A stretch of DNA of 64,000 nt from Paramacrobiotus metropolitanus (Eukaryota > Tardigrada > Eutardigrada > Parachela > Macrobiotidae). The first letter of the stretch is position 1, and each line of letters starts with the position of its first letter. Below, one piece after another: positions 44,101-53,555 of this stretch. A program made the translations under genes and the position numbers. The notes beneath the pieces are model-generated. The model made no database searches. It saw only the letters and a list, made by a program, of their open reading frames with translations, and was not told where the DNA came from. Where the stretch lies: positions 868,001 to 932,000 of the forward strand of contig NW_026570221.1 in assembly GCF_019649055.1 (NCBI RefSeq), read 5' to 3'.

Positions 44101-45748
44101 CGACGATCAGTATGAATCAGCTCACCACCAGCAGGTATATGGGGACCAACAAGGTCATATGCCATATGCCAACCTGCCACCTGCCCCGGCCGTACAACAG
44201 GCTGAGCTGCTGGCACAACTGATCCCTCCGGCACAAGATCCGAAACATGTCGCGATAGTACGTTCCATTGCCCACGGACGTCGGCAACCTATGCCGTCGT
44301 TCGATGGCGACCACACCAAACTACAGGGGTGGCTTAAACAAATCCGAAGCCTGCATCGTCAAGCCCAACAATGGTACGAGGACGATCAGACGTTCATGGC
44401 TGACTTGGTGGCCCAACTGGATGGCCAGGCGGAACACTGGCATACCCTCGAAGCCGCCGGAGAACCACTCGGCGGATGGCCAGTCAACGTATGGCTGACC
44501 AAATTCGAGCAGCGATTCGCCGACAAAAACAAAGAAGTGAACATGATATCCCGGATAAACAAACGGATATTTCGCTTTGGCGAAGAAACGCCCGAGCAGT
44601 ATTACGACGCTATGATGTTCATGAAGTCCCAAGTCCCGACAATGACCGACCAGATGATACTATATCATCTTAAGGAGAACATCCATGAACCCAAACTACG
44701 GGAAGCCCTGGAGATTAAGATGCCGTCGACACCAATTGAACTTCGTGACTACTTACGGAGCTTCGTTAACGGCAAAGAAATGTACGAGGTGCGCAAACAA
44801 CGCGACGGCGACTACGCTAGAGTTCGGGCGGCAACACCTACGCCTGTCCCAGCTCCACCTCCGGCGATACCACAACAGAGTGGATATCAGCCACACATGA
44901 TGCCGGGATACCAAACTCCGACGGCACAGTACGGACAACAGAGTCCGGCGCCGACGCCACCGGTGCAACAGGCACCAGTCCAGCAACAGACCTGGGCAGG
45001 CGCAGCAGCAGCAAACCTGAATTCCCCGGCACCTGGAGTAGAAGCCCCCGGTAACAACTACGGTGGCCCAGGTTACAGCTCGGGCGGTAACCAAAACAAC
45101 ACAGGTTTTGGCTACGGACAGAACTTTAACCAAGGATACTCCGCATACGGACAGTATCCTCCACAAGGATACGGCGGCGGAGGCTATGGTCGCGGCAGAG
45201 GACGCGGCGGCGGGAATCGCGGCCGTGGAAACTTTCCTAACCGCGGCGGAGGCGGCGGCCCACAAGGCAACCGACCTCCCCAAGCACAACAAAGTGCTCG
45301 GCAAGCGTCGACGTACGTCGACAAGATGGAGGCAGCCTTCTTCCAGTGGACGAGGGACAAGACCTTCCGATGCAGGCACTGCATGTTTAACAACCATGAC
45401 GAGTCGCGCTGCATATATGGCTCGGATAACAATCCGAACCTTCGGTGGTACGACGATTGGTACCGCCGATATTCGACAAATGGCCCGGTTGGCTCGGCTA
45501 ACCCCTTCTGGAAGGATGTCGTGCCACCGCCGCGCCAACGCCAACAGGCAGGAGGCTCGGGTAGCCCCGGTAACGGAAACCGGTCACCCGGCCAGGGGAA
45601 TGGCGGAAACCGCAACAATAGCGGCGGGAACCAACAAGGTTCCCCGGCATACAGAGAACCGTTGCCGCCCCGCCAGTCGCTGAACTCGACGCCACCCAAC
45701 AATGGGCCGGCTCGGAGTAACTCCCCGGGAAACGCCCAAGGTCGATGA
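41153..45748 (+). CDS. gag: Gag-like protein, 1531 aa, with large N-terminal extension
   Basis: The Gag polyprotein should form the particle and bind genomic RNA. Visible parts: residues 1-400 are disordered and rich in Pro, Thr, Ser, with repeated TSQ/PTTQVGR spacers; about 420-720 is a long coiled coil (VFEIKHELDEANKALEETKK and following heptads); about 1045-1215 is a retrotransposon Gag domain (LQGWLKQI, WLTKFEQRFADKNKE, TPEQYYDAMM); about 1340-1385 is an RGG/glycine-rich RNA-binding segment; a CX2CX4HX4C zinc knuckle stands at 1407-1420 (C codons at 45371, 45380, H at 45395, C at 45410). Ordinary Gypsy Gags are a few hundred residues long, so about 1000 residues are extra. The start has the context ACAACAATGTC. 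The stop TGA overlaps an ATG at 45745 (ATGA). Confidence 0.85.
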   Translation: MSNPRENEYARKFNKDYSRRANMTGKYSLRYAGQDTSQPSSTDSTKSAEAKERRNERILLADSNPTSDDSFEDARDKTFLDTQADVAAPSHPTGGDVEQLQAETTLSHADQQSSSQRAQDSVTVTKTTELGRQSPNRTEEVPKPTSPNMDIPTNQVGRRSPTTQAERKSPTKEVGEQQLTSQADQQKVDLPPAQEVEQPTSTGMEKLTTDASKVQPTTQVGRISPTSKIGQQIPTSEVGEKEVGNKQPTSLERQPTDTKSDAAVQPTKSPTGTEDSEVPPRSGPHPAGSPTSIPAPNERIISPLSRPSPTGSDSTRATGAQQTVKSTKATQSRPVDLKTRPSPPMFEPSELGSTPSPTNEVFDAITESRPSSADGFFATSPKSNKDDLIHQASALGNTAKKWVAATPPERIVDVDLLRARCRRLITQIALADRIVDSAGKSLRNSEDTHRLERSKWERDMADANKGIALQQKEIDRLTAILKRADLPCRYEDDQIAMLNGKLDRSTAAVFEIKHELDEANKALEETKKELADVQTALVESEQAAGAFHQQLNQANEEAEVYRNEVDRYVTELKKADNEIDRLTQRIDELESEMELLFTRMGRRFIDANARDMGFSNQRTADVDLVEANAQLTDQVYGLNQVLKEEQKLRAQLEYNLNEAQKVNEAQHSRILYLEAREVELYDFGEQAARNLTEMMRQMDEMDTETRCLREEKKHLEQSQVELPSYREQSRVEPPSYRTSMAQDQQPSRTISDILWGVDPAQELAKKENNTSYFVGVLTTDPSVGTIPQPPPVPSAPEPEHNTSTAAPRVPTSNVATTTSAGAYTSTSYATRTTMYAPVPNARGDRTTDAERLPAQLPRLGMEAYRPPRTNSNPNFLRQNPQFDFERGRARSFNVDDQRQNGQNGEDSSDQQGRAPPNRPTQGRMPAQGTQPNRYGRVYDQPSGFYPQAPRQNRAPPPQQYGGQSQQPRYDDQAQAPHPQQDGYDDQYESAHHQQVYGDQQGHMPYANLPPAPAVQQAELLAQLIPPAQDPKHVAIVRSIAHGRRQPMPSFDGDHTKLQGWLKQIRSLHRQAQQWYEDDQTFMADLVAQLDGQAEHWHTLEAAGEPLGGWPVNVWLTKFEQRFADKNKEVNMISRINKRIFRFGEETPEQYYDAMMFMKSQVPTMTDQMILYHLKENIHEPKLREALEIKMPSTPIELRDYLRSFVNGKEMYEVRKQRDGDYARVRAATPTPVPAPPPAIPQQSGYQPHMMPGYQTPTAQYGQQSPAPTPPVQQAPVQQQTWAGAAAANLNSPAPGVEAPGNNYGGPGYSSGGNQNNTGFGYGQNFNQGYSAYGQYPPQGYGGGGYGRGRGRGGGNRGRGNFPNRGGGGGPQGNRPPQAQQSARQASTYVDKMEAAFFQWTRDKTFRCRHCMFNNHDESRCIYGSDNNPNLRWYDDWYRRYSTNGPVGSANPFWKDVVPPPRQRQQAGGSGSPGNGNRSPGQGNGGNRNNSGGNQQGSPAYREPLPPRQSLNSTPPNNGPARSNSPGNAQGR

Positions 45749-46403
45749 GCTCCGGTGACTCATTCGACCTCCAACATCCGACCGAACCACCGGACAAGGA
45801 TAATCCCACTAACCAGCCGCTCACTCCCGGAACGAACCGAACTTTGATCCGTTACAAAAACGGATAGCAACGGTCCTAAACACATTAGGACTGGACTGGA
45901 GCAGTTGCACGGAGGAAGAACTCCTCACGGCACTGTCCGCCCCCACAAAGGAGGCGACGGCCGCCCGAAAGATGGCAGCCGAACTCGGAATCTTCATCAA
46001 CAACGGTGAAATCGAGATCCGGACCGGAACACAAGAAATGGCCGGTCAAAACGACCCAGCGCACCGACAAGACGCTGGAACGACAAAAGCCAAGGAAGGC
46101 CAACAACAGATAGACACTATACTTCAGTTACTCGGACTGAACGAAAACAGTTCCGAGGAGGACTTCGCAAAAGCGATGTCGACCTCCACAAAGGAGGTAG
46201 AGACGGCTCGGAAGTTAGCCGCTCAGCTCGATGTGTACGCCAACAACGGCACCGTCGAAGCCCGGCCCGGGATGCAACAAGCACTCGAGGCAACCGACCC
46301 AGTGCCTCGACTTGGCGCTGGAACGTCAGAGGTCGGAACACCAGGAATTGCCCGACCTAAGCAGCGCAAACAATGCGACCGCGCCGTCCGTCACACAAAG
46401 TGA
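45745..46403 (+). CDS. Short ORFs between gag and protease, with a repeated ~50-aa unit
   Basis: An ATG at 45745 overlaps the gag stop and opens a 40-codon frame that ends at 45865-45867. In the -1 frame an ORF open from about 45811 to 46403 carries two related ~50-residue units: LNTLGLDWSSCTEEELLTAL with ATAARKMAAELGIFINNG, and ILQLLGLNENSSEEDFAKAM with VETARKLAAQLDVYANNG. The element-like composition shows these are real coding segments. How ribosomes reach them is unclear: reinitiation at ATGA plus a -1 shift near TACAAAAACGG, or an indel in this copy. I recognise no family for the unit. Confidence 0.55.
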
Positions 46404-48108
46404 CGTGGCACGGCCCGGCCACGGAAGTTGGACCGGATTGCCGGTGAGGATAAACCCAACCGAGCAGCCCAGACGAGGCCCAAGACGTGGAGGACCGGGA
46501 CGCCGATCCACGCACCGGGGCAACAGAAACTTCCCCAATGTATCATCCGCCCGTACAACGGATAGATACGCTGCAACAATGGCAGCCATCGACCTCACCG
46601 AAGAATCGGAAGGAGAAGTCGAAGAATGGGAAACAGTCCCATTGGAAGCACAGGTACCCGTTTACTCTCGGCCGGGAGAAGCGGACCTCTTCCAGCGAAA
46701 AGAGCAACCAGCTAGAACGGTAGCCGGTTCTCGAACATTCCTCAACCTCGACTATATGTGGTCAAAACTGAGGCCAACGGACGCCAAAGTGGAGGAATGT
46801 AAACGAACGCAGGCACAACGGTTCGGAACCGCCGAAATACCGAAGGACGGAGTCATGAACCGACCTGAGGTACAAGAAGTGGTTGAAGCCGGAGTCGAAC
46901 CTACACAAGGTTCAACTCAACAGCTAACCGACCCCGGACCGGTGTCGCTAATCCCCATCAAACCAACGGTGCGGGAAGTAACCTTTGAAAAAGGAACACA
47001 CAAGAAACCGAAGACAGTTCGAGCTTGGACACACGAAATCCAAGTCGGATCCACGCCCACATTGGCGATGTTGGATACCGGAGCGGAGACTTCGCTCATC
47101 GAACAACGGTTTTGCGAGAGGAATGGTTTAACGATACAACCCCTCGGACATTACACCAAAATACTTGGTGTAGGCGGACAAGTCGCCTTCATAGTGTCTC
47201 ATTGCTGCACGGCACCTGTAACAATGCAGGGCTTTACCAGCCATCACACATTTCACGTCCAGCCGACCGAAGCGGACATCCCAGTGCTACTCGGATGCGA
47301 CTACCTGCATTCGAAGTTCACCTTCATTTTGACGCCGATTCCAACCCCGGAACAGCCAGGAGGAACGGTAGTGCAGTCTATCCCGATACCAGAGGCATCG
47401 GACACGGTAGGAAACGAAGTTCGGATTAGTCGGCTTGATCACCCGGCGAACTCCACACGTAACATCTGCCGCGATTGCCGGGATACGAACCGCACTCTGC
47501 TGGAGGAACTAGCACTCCATAACGTGATAGAGCACTATCAGAAACGGATACGCGACGGTACACTACGACAGGCTAGGACCGTACTGAAGCCTATCCCGAT
47601 ACCAGAGGCACCCGCTGACGCGGATGCCCAGAACCGAGAGGAAGTACGACAGAAGTACCGAACTTGGTTCTCGGGAGTTCGACATTTTCTCGACCAACGG
47701 ACGTCGGAAATGGCGATCACTCTGCAACAGAACGGAGCGATAACCCCCGACCAGATACTGGAAGCACAACAAAGGTGCGAACCAGTAATCGCCCTCATAA
47801 ACGACATAGAGGACGAAGCATGGGAATGGGAAGACGAACGAATTCCGATCCATCGACAGTACATGGAATACGGACTTCCCGTCCCACGGCCTTTGGAAAT
47901 GCCATGCCAAGAATTGGGCTCGCAACTATTCGCCTACATGCAGCGAGTACGATCGCACGGAGAATCGTCGACGACTGCATTTTGGCAACGGTACGGCGAG
48001 GACACCGCTATAACGCGACAAATCCCCGCACCGCTACCACCACTTATGCCGCACACTCCAACCCACGTGACGTTTGTGAGTAGCCGGCGAGATCCCAGGA
48101 AAATGTAA
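46231..48108 (+). CDS. pro: Retropepsin-containing ORF (PR), 625 aa
   Basis: The aspartic protease should cleave the Gag and Pol polyproteins. The catalytic motif is MLDTGAETSLIEQRF at about residue 280, followed by ILGVGGQV and the C-terminal hallmark IPVLLGCDYL. The protease occupies roughly residues 265-375; retropepsins act as dimers. The N-terminal 250 residues are disordered, with an arginine/glycine-rich segment (RRGPRRGGPGRRSTHRG). The C-terminal part has two copies of PIPIPEA and a helical region of unknown role. The ORF overlaps the preceding frame (46231-46403) and its end overlaps the open pol frame (48084-48108), so a -1 shift or an equivalent event is needed to enter pol. The ATG at 46231 may not be the true start. 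Confidence 0.8.
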   Translation: MCTPTTAPSKPGPGCNKHSRQPTQCLDLALERQRSEHQELPDLSSANNATAPSVTQSDVARPGHGSWTGLPVRINPTEQPRRGPRRGGPGRRSTHRGNRNFPNVSSARTTDRYAATMAAIDLTEESEGEVEEWETVPLEAQVPVYSRPGEADLFQRKEQPARTVAGSRTFLNLDYMWSKLRPTDAKVEECKRTQAQRFGTAEIPKDGVMNRPEVQEVVEAGVEPTQGSTQQLTDPGPVSLIPIKPTVREVTFEKGTHKKPKTVRAWTHEIQVGSTPTLAMLDTGAETSLIEQRFCERNGLTIQPLGHYTKILGVGGQVAFIVSHCCTAPVTMQGFTSHHTFHVQPTEADIPVLLGCDYLHSKFTFILTPIPTPEQPGGTVVQSIPIPEASDTVGNEVRISRLDHPANSTRNICRDCRDTNRTLLEELALHNVIEHYQKRIRDGTLRQARTVLKPIPIPEAPADADAQNREEVRQKYRTWFSGVRHFLDQRTSEMAITLQQNGAITPDQILEAQQRCEPVIALINDIEDEAWEWEDERIPIHRQYMEYGLPVPRPLEMPCQELGSQLFAYMQRVRSHGESSTTAFWQRYGEDTAITRQIPAPLPPLMPHTPTHVTFVSSRRDPRKM

Positions 48109-51100
48109 CCCTGGAGGAAACTGATAAACCCTATCGGTGTGCTATCTGTCAAGACAATATTGACGAGGTAGTACGAGCAATAAAGGCTCACCACGACCTA
48201 ACTTGGTCGGACGACAGACCGTCGTCACCGTCGCCTCCGCAACAGGAACGGAAGGTCGATCGTTTTCGGAAGCCCCAACAGTCGAGCATCCGATGGCTGA
48301 GCAACACAAGTCCCCAGCCAACCGACCTTGAGAATCAGGACGGAGTAAGTCGACCTACCCAACCGACGGATAAGGCCGACCAAGCTGAACCGACCACACA
48401 GGTCGAAGTCGGCAACATGCCAGAAGTCGAACCCGAAAACGGATCGGAAGTCGAATTCGAAGATTACCAGTCGGACGACTCGGACATACAAAGTACGAGT
48501 GATTCGGCGGACACAGACTCCGATAACCGACCTTCGGAAGAATCCGAGGAAGAAGACGACGAAGAATTCGATCCGTCGGTCCGACATTGCAAAACGAACA
48601 AGCCGAGCATAAACGACTCGGATGATTCGTCATCGGGAGACGAAGAACCGACCTACGATGTTCGCCTAACAACGGCATTGCGGACTATAGTTCACACAGA
48701 ACTCATAGTCGAACAATCGGAACAAACCCAACAACCTAAGCCGGTCGACTCCGAACAACAGGAGGAACTCGACCAACTTAATACTTTACGGGAATTCGGA
48801 GGAAGTAAACCGGAGGAAGACGATCTCCGACCTCCAACTATCGTCATCCAGCAGTTGTCAACCGAACAACCGACCTTGGCTAACCTGACCGACCAACAGA
48901 AGTCGGAGCAATTCAACACATGGAAGGCACCAGTCGCCAAAGTCACGACGATAGAAGAACTGAACCTGGACAACAAATGCCCAGAAGTTCACCATCTAAA
49001 GCTGGATCCTTATGTAGAGACAAAGGCGTTAGACCGACAAGTTGTCTTCAACAGCGAACGAGTCTCCCTCCCACCATGGTCAACATGTTCGATCAAAGTA
49101 CGGACGGCCAAACCAATGGACCCGAGAAGAAGAATTTACTTCTCTACCCTACAGCGGGTAGTCCGACCTATTCGGCCAATTGAAGCCAAGATCGACATCC
49201 GACCTACCAACGACACGGCTTGGATAAACATCCAGAATACGACCCACCAAACGAAGGTGCTAAAGAAAGGTGTACGACTTGGCCATATGCAATATGCCGA
49301 CGTCTATGAACCGGAGATCAATAATGAATTTGTCGAATGGGAACTCCCACACAAAGTGGCGAAGACTTGGCCCCCGACTAGGGAAGTGAAGCCAAAACCC
49401 CAATTCGAAGTTTTCGAGGCAACAGGAGTTCGAGCCCAACGGAAGGTCAAACTCATCCCTCGAGCCGTAACAATGGTAGAAGTCGTCCTGGACGTACCGG
49501 TATCCAAGGACCAGAAACTTATGTACCTAGGTGAATCCGACCCCAAACGAGACGGAGTCGAATTCATGGACGGCGTAACCAAGCATGACGGGAAACGATT
49601 CACCGTCATGGTGGCAAACCACACTCATCGGGAAGTCACCTTACGCAAAGGTGCCCCGATGGGCCGAGCTGAAGCATTTACGATGATGACGGACGACCAG
49701 AAGGTCGAAGAAGCACGAGTCAGCACGGCTGAAGTTGAGCAGGAAGACGCGGAATCCCAGGAGGAGCGACGGAGAATCATCGACTCCATGAACTTCGGAA
49801 AGAACCTGACCGACGAGCAGCTAGCCAAACTGAAGGCAGTTGCATGGGATTACCGGACCGTATTTCCGACCTCCAAGAAACCCTACGGAGACGTCAAAGG
49901 GGTAACACATACCATTGACGTCCAGGGTGCACAGCCGATCAAGATGAACCCCACCAGGACAAGCTGGAAGGGACGAGAATTCATCCAAAAACACGTGCAG
50001 GAGATGCTCGACCAAGGAGTCATCGAACCGTCATCGGCTGCATGGAGCTTCCCCGTCGTCTTAGCCGCAAAACGAAACGGAGACGGCACGGTAGGAACAC
50101 GCTTCTGCATCAACTATATCAAGTTGAATGCCGTGACAAAGAAGAACAATTACCCACTACCGAACCCGGACGAGCTACTTGACCGATGCGCCGGAATGGA
50201 GTATTACGGCAAGGTAGACTGTCAGTCCGGCTTTTGGCAAATTCCCATGGATGAACAATCCAAGGACTACACGACCTTCGTAACACCCGAAGGCATGTGG
50301 AGATTTAACCGTATGCCGTTTGGAGTCTGCAACGGACCAGCAACTTTCCAAATGCATATGGACAAGATCACAGCATCAGCTCGGAAGAAGGGTGTATTCG
50401 CCTACATTGACGACATCATCTTCTTCGGAAAAACGTTCGAAGACTTCCTTGAGGCTTTCCGAGCGACTCTCGAATGCCTCCGCGACGCTGGATTTACGGT
50501 CAAACCCTCGAAATGCGAGGTCGGAACGGACAGACTGCTGTTCCTTGGACACGTTCTTAGCAAGGATGGAGTCCAGACCGACGATGAGAAAGTGGCCTGT
50601 ATCGCAGAACAAAGCTGCCCGAGAACTGAACGGCAACTCAGGTCGTTCCTCGGACTGGCCAACTACTATCGTAACTTTATCCGAGGATACGCTCAGAAGA
50701 CATCGAAAATGTACGAGCTCCTACGGAAGGACAAAAATATTAAGCTCGATTGGACGGAAGCCCACACGGCTGAGTTCAACGACATCAAGAAGGCGCTAAC
50801 AGAAGCACCTGTACTGGCAAAGTTCGATCCGACCAAAAAGACCGTCATCGAATGTGACGCAAGCGGAGCCGGACTTGGCGCGGTGATCTCACAAGACGAT
50901 CATCCAATCGCCTATGCCAGTCGAGTCCTACGCGGACCGGAACTCAACTATGGAGTTACCGAATGGGAATGCTTGGCCGTGGTATGGGCGGTGCAGAAAT
51001 TCAAGCACTTCATCGACCACGGACCATTCACCGTACGGACGGATCACCGAGCACTGCAGAACCTGCTCCGATGCGAGTCGAACCGACCCGGCATCAACCC

Positions 51101-53555
51101 TCGACTAACGAGATGGGCACTGGCTTTACAAGGACGGGACATAACCATCGAGTATAAGCCAGGTGTTTTCTGCGACAATGCGGATGCCCTGTCGAGATGG
51201 CCACTCGAACGTAGTGACGACAAAGATCCACACGAAGAGTTGGACCAAGTCCCCAACTTCGAGGACTTCAAGGACGAGATCAAGGTCTGTACAATACGGA
51301 CTCTTAGACGTCTGAAGGCGAACGCCTCGAAGAAAAGGAAGAAGGAAAAGGAAAACCCACCGGAAATCCCCCTTCCACCGGTTCTCCCCGGATGCAACGT
51401 CATAACCGACTGGGATGACTTGAGTACCACAGAGGTCCGAGTCATTAATATCCCAGCACCGGAGACACCGGAACCGACCATTCGGACCGTCAACACGGCG
51501 GAGGATGACGAGCTGGAAGCCGAAGAGACGCTCCCACCTCCACCCGAACCGAATTTGGAACTTCGGAAAGCGCAGTTGCGAGACCCGCAGCTACGCAAAA
51601 TCATTGATGAACTGGAGAATCCAGAGAAACTCGACCACAAGTCGAAACATCTGGAACACTACCAGATGGCGCAAGGAGTACTGTACCGACTGAAGACGAT
51701 CAACACAAAGTTGGAACGTTGCTTCGTCGTACCACTCTTTATGCGTAACCAGATCATTCGATCGCTCCACGACGGAAAAACCGGAAACCACTTCGGACGG
51801 GAGAAAACGATCGAAGCGTTGAAGTTACGCTACTTCTGGAACCGCATGAATACCGACGCCATCGCCTACATAGAGAAGTGCCGACAGTGCATCATGGCGA
51901 ACAAGCAACGATGCCCACCACCCGGTAAACTACAAAAGACGGAAGTCGGTGAAGCCTGGTATCGCATCTATGCGGACTTCAAAGGTCCTCTTCCTCGGAC
52001 GGAGACGAAGGGATACCAGTACATCGCAGTGGTAACCGACCAGCTGACGAAATTCACCGTAGCCCGGGCAACAAAGACGAACACCGCGAGGGAATTCGAA
52101 CGGTTTTTCGTCAAAGATGTCCTTTTGAAGTACGGAATGCCGACCTTCATCCACTCGGACAGAGGGACACACTTCACAGCGAAGACGTTCGCTAAGGTCG
52201 CACGGATTTTTGGCATCCAACATACACTCGGAACTGCCCATCATCCGGAAGGACAAGGACAAGTCGAACGGCAAATGCAAACGATATGGGACGGAATAAG
52301 AAAGTTCTGCGATGTGAAAGACGGACACCGATGGCACAGAGCCTTGGATTACGTCGTCTGCGGAATGAACCGAGCCGTCCATGCCGCGACTAAGTTCTCA
52401 CCGTTCTACATGTTGTATGGCCGAGAAATGACCATGCCACAGGACGTAGTGGCCGGAACGAATACACCGGAAACCTTTACGGATAAGGAACACTACATCC
52501 GACGGATACAAGAACGACTTCAGCGCTCGCACGAAATTGCCCGCATCAACATTGACGAAGCATTCGAACGAAATGCCGAGCACTATAATAAGAAGAAGTC
52601 GAATCCGACCTTCAAACCGAGGGATAAGGTAACGGTGGAATTTCCGACCAAGGACCCAACTCGGAAGGAACGTTACGATGGAGTTTGGACGGTCATCAAC
52701 TACGTTGGCCCAAACAACTTACTCCTTCGATGCGAAGACGGACGTGAAGATACGGTAGCCGTCGACCGAGTAAAACATTGCCGAGTCGAGACAAGTCGAC
52801 CAGCAACTCGGTCAACAGGCCCAGTAGCCGACCCGACAGAAGGGAAAGCTACTCGGAAGCCAAAGCAGAAGCCGGAAGAAACCGTCGAAAAACCTTCGGA
52901 TCCGACCAACGAAGCGGATAGAACCGAACCAACAGCGAAGAAGAAACGAGGTCGACCTCGGAAAAAACCTCCGACCGACTTCGAGACACCAGCACTGAAG
53001 GAACTTCAGAAGCAAGATGTGATAGCTGCTGACCCAGCACCGACCTCGGAAGAAGTCGCTAACGATAAAGTTCAGCCGACCACCGAGCAACCGAAGAAGT
53101 CGGATGACAAGTCGGAAACGCCGGTCCAGTCAGCCAACCAACCAGTAGAGGAACCGAAGTCGGCAACAAAGCCAGTTCGGAAAAAGAGGACGGTTAAGAA
53201 AACCGACTCGTCGGCACCGACCACAGAGGCCGTTGTAGCCGACTCGGCAGTCCAACCGACTAAGCCCAAGCGCAAGTATACCAAGCGGAAGGTTGACTCG
53301 GCACCGACCACGGAAGTCGTAGTAGCCGACCAGCCAGTCGAACCGACTAAGCCGAAACGGAAGTATGGAACAGCTAAGAAACCGAAGCTGACGGCACAAC
53401 AGATGCTGGAGGAAACTGAAGTCGCTGAAGACGAAGCCCATAAGGAAATCCTGGAACGGATTACCGAAGGACGGGCAGACTCGGAGAAACCAGTCAACAC
53501 AACAAAACCCAAGACACCTAAAACAGCAGTCATAGCAGAACAGACTCAGTCATAG
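48084..53555 (+). CDS. pol: Pol polyprotein: reverse transcriptase, RNase H, integrase (Ty3/Gypsy order)
   Basis: The frame is open from 48084; the first ATG is at 48417 (1712 aa from there). Upstream of that ATG is a possible C2H2-like segment (CAICQDNIDEVVRAIKAHH). RT: PLPNPDELLDRCAG, KVDCQSGFWQIPM, FGVCNGPATFQ and the catalytic YIDD at 50403-50414. RNase H: VIECDASGAGLGAVI, then RTDHRAL. Integrase: an HHCC zinc motif (H in SLHDGKTGNH, CRQC) and a DD35E core, with D at 51975, D at 52158 and E at 52266, in ADFKG, HSDRGTHF and GQVERQM. RT-RH-IN order with a separate protease marks Ty3/Gypsy (Metaviridae-like). After the integrase a ~240-residue tail carries an AT-hook (KKRGRPRKKPP) and repeated TKPKRKY units, which may bind DNA at the target or in nuclear import. 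No chromodomain was recognised. All catalytic residues are intact. Confidence 0.92.
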   Translation, partial: PARSQENVTLEETDKPYRCAICQDNIDEVVRAIKAHHDLTWSDDRPSSPSPPQQERKVDRFRKPQQSSIRWLSNTSPQPTDLENQDGVSRPTQPTDKADQAEPTTQVEVGNMPEVEPENGSEVEFEDYQSDDSDIQSTSDSADTDSDNRPSEESEEEDDEEFDPSVRHCKTNKPSINDSDDSSSGDEEPTYDVRLTTALRTIVHTELIVEQSEQTQQPKPVDSEQQEELDQLNTLREFGGSKPEEDDLRPPTIVIQQLSTEQPTLANLTDQQKSEQFNTWKAPVAKVTTIEELNLDNKCPEVHHLKLDPYVETKALDRQVVFNSERVSLPPWSTCSIKVRTAKPMDPRRRIYFSTLQRVVRPIRPIEAKIDIRPTNDTAWINIQNTTHQTKVLKKGVRLGHMQYADVYEPEINNEFVEWELPHKVAKTWPPTREVKPKPQFEVFEATGVRAQRKVKLIPRAVTMVEVVLDVPVSKDQKLMYLGESDPKRDGVEFMDGVTKHDGKRFTVMVANHTHREVTLRKGAPMGRAEAFTMMTDDQKVEEARVSTAEVEQEDAESQEERRRIIDSMNFGKNLTDEQLAKLKAVAWDYRTVFPTSKKPYGDVKGVTHTIDVQGAQPIKMNPTRTSWKGREFIQKHVQEMLDQGVIEPSSAAWSFPVVLAAKRNGDGTVGTRFCINYIKLNAVTKKNNYPLPNPDELLDRCAGMEYYGKVDCQSGFWQIPMDEQSKDYTTFVTPEGMWRFNRMPFGVCNGPATFQMHMDKITASARKKGVFAYIDDIIFFGKTFEDFLEAFRATLECLRDAGFTVKPSKCEVGTDRLLFLGHVLSKDGVQTDDEKVACIAEQSCPRTERQLRSFLGLANYYRNFIRGYAQKTSKMYELLRKDKNIKLDWTEAHTAEFNDIKKALTEAPVLAKFDPTKKTVIECDASGAGLGAVISQDDHPIAYASRVLRGPELNYGVTEWECLAVVWAVQKFKHFIDHGPFTVRTDHRALQNLLRCESNRPGINPRLTRWALALQGRDITIEYKPGVFCDNADALSRWPLERSDDKDPHEELDQVPNFEDFKDEIKVCTIRTLRRLKANASKKRKKEKENPPEIPLPPVLPGCNVITDWDDLSTTEVRVINIPAPETPEPTIRTVNTAEDDELEAEETLPPPPEPNLELRKAQLRDPQLRKIIDELENPEKLDHKSKHLEHYQMAQGVLYRLKTINTKLERCFVVPLFMRNQIIRSLHDGKTGNHFGREKTIEALKLRYFWNRMNTDAIAYIEKCRQCIMANKQRCPPPGKLQKTEVGEAWYRIYADFKGPLPRTETKGYQYIAVVTDQLTKFTVARATKTNTAREFERFFVKDVLLKYGMPTFIHSDRGTHFTAKTFAKVARIFGIQHTLGTAHHPEGQGQVERQMQTIWDGIRKFCDVKDGHRWHRALDYVVCGMNRAVHAATKFSPFYMLYGREMTMPQDVVAGTNTPETFTDKEHYIRRIQERLQRSHEIARINIDEAFERNAEHYNKKKSNPTFKPRDKVTVEFPTKDPTRKERYDGVWTVINYVGPNNLLLRCEDGREDTVAVDRVKHCRVETSRPATRSTGPVADPTEGKATRKPKQKPEETVEKPSDPTNEADRTEPTAKKKRGRPRKKPPTDFETPALKELQKQDVIAADPAPTSEEVANDKVQPTTEQPKKSDDKSETPVQSANQPVEEPKSATKPVRKKRTVKKTDSSAPTTEAVVADSAVQPTKPKRKYTKRKVDSAPTTEVVVADQPVEPTKPKRKYGTAKKPKLTAQQMLEETEVAEDEAHKEILERITEGRADSEKPVNTTKPKTPKTAVIAEQTQS

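Noticed and set aside
44753-45544. Long antisense open frame (263 codons) opposite gag, with others opposite pol and ORF4
   Set aside because: They mirror the codon bias and repeats of the sense ORFs and have no independent protein features.
48084-48108. Classic -1 slippery heptamer at entry to pol
   Set aside because: The short overlap contains GGAAAAT but no X XXY YYZ heptamer in phase, so no specific shift site is claimed.
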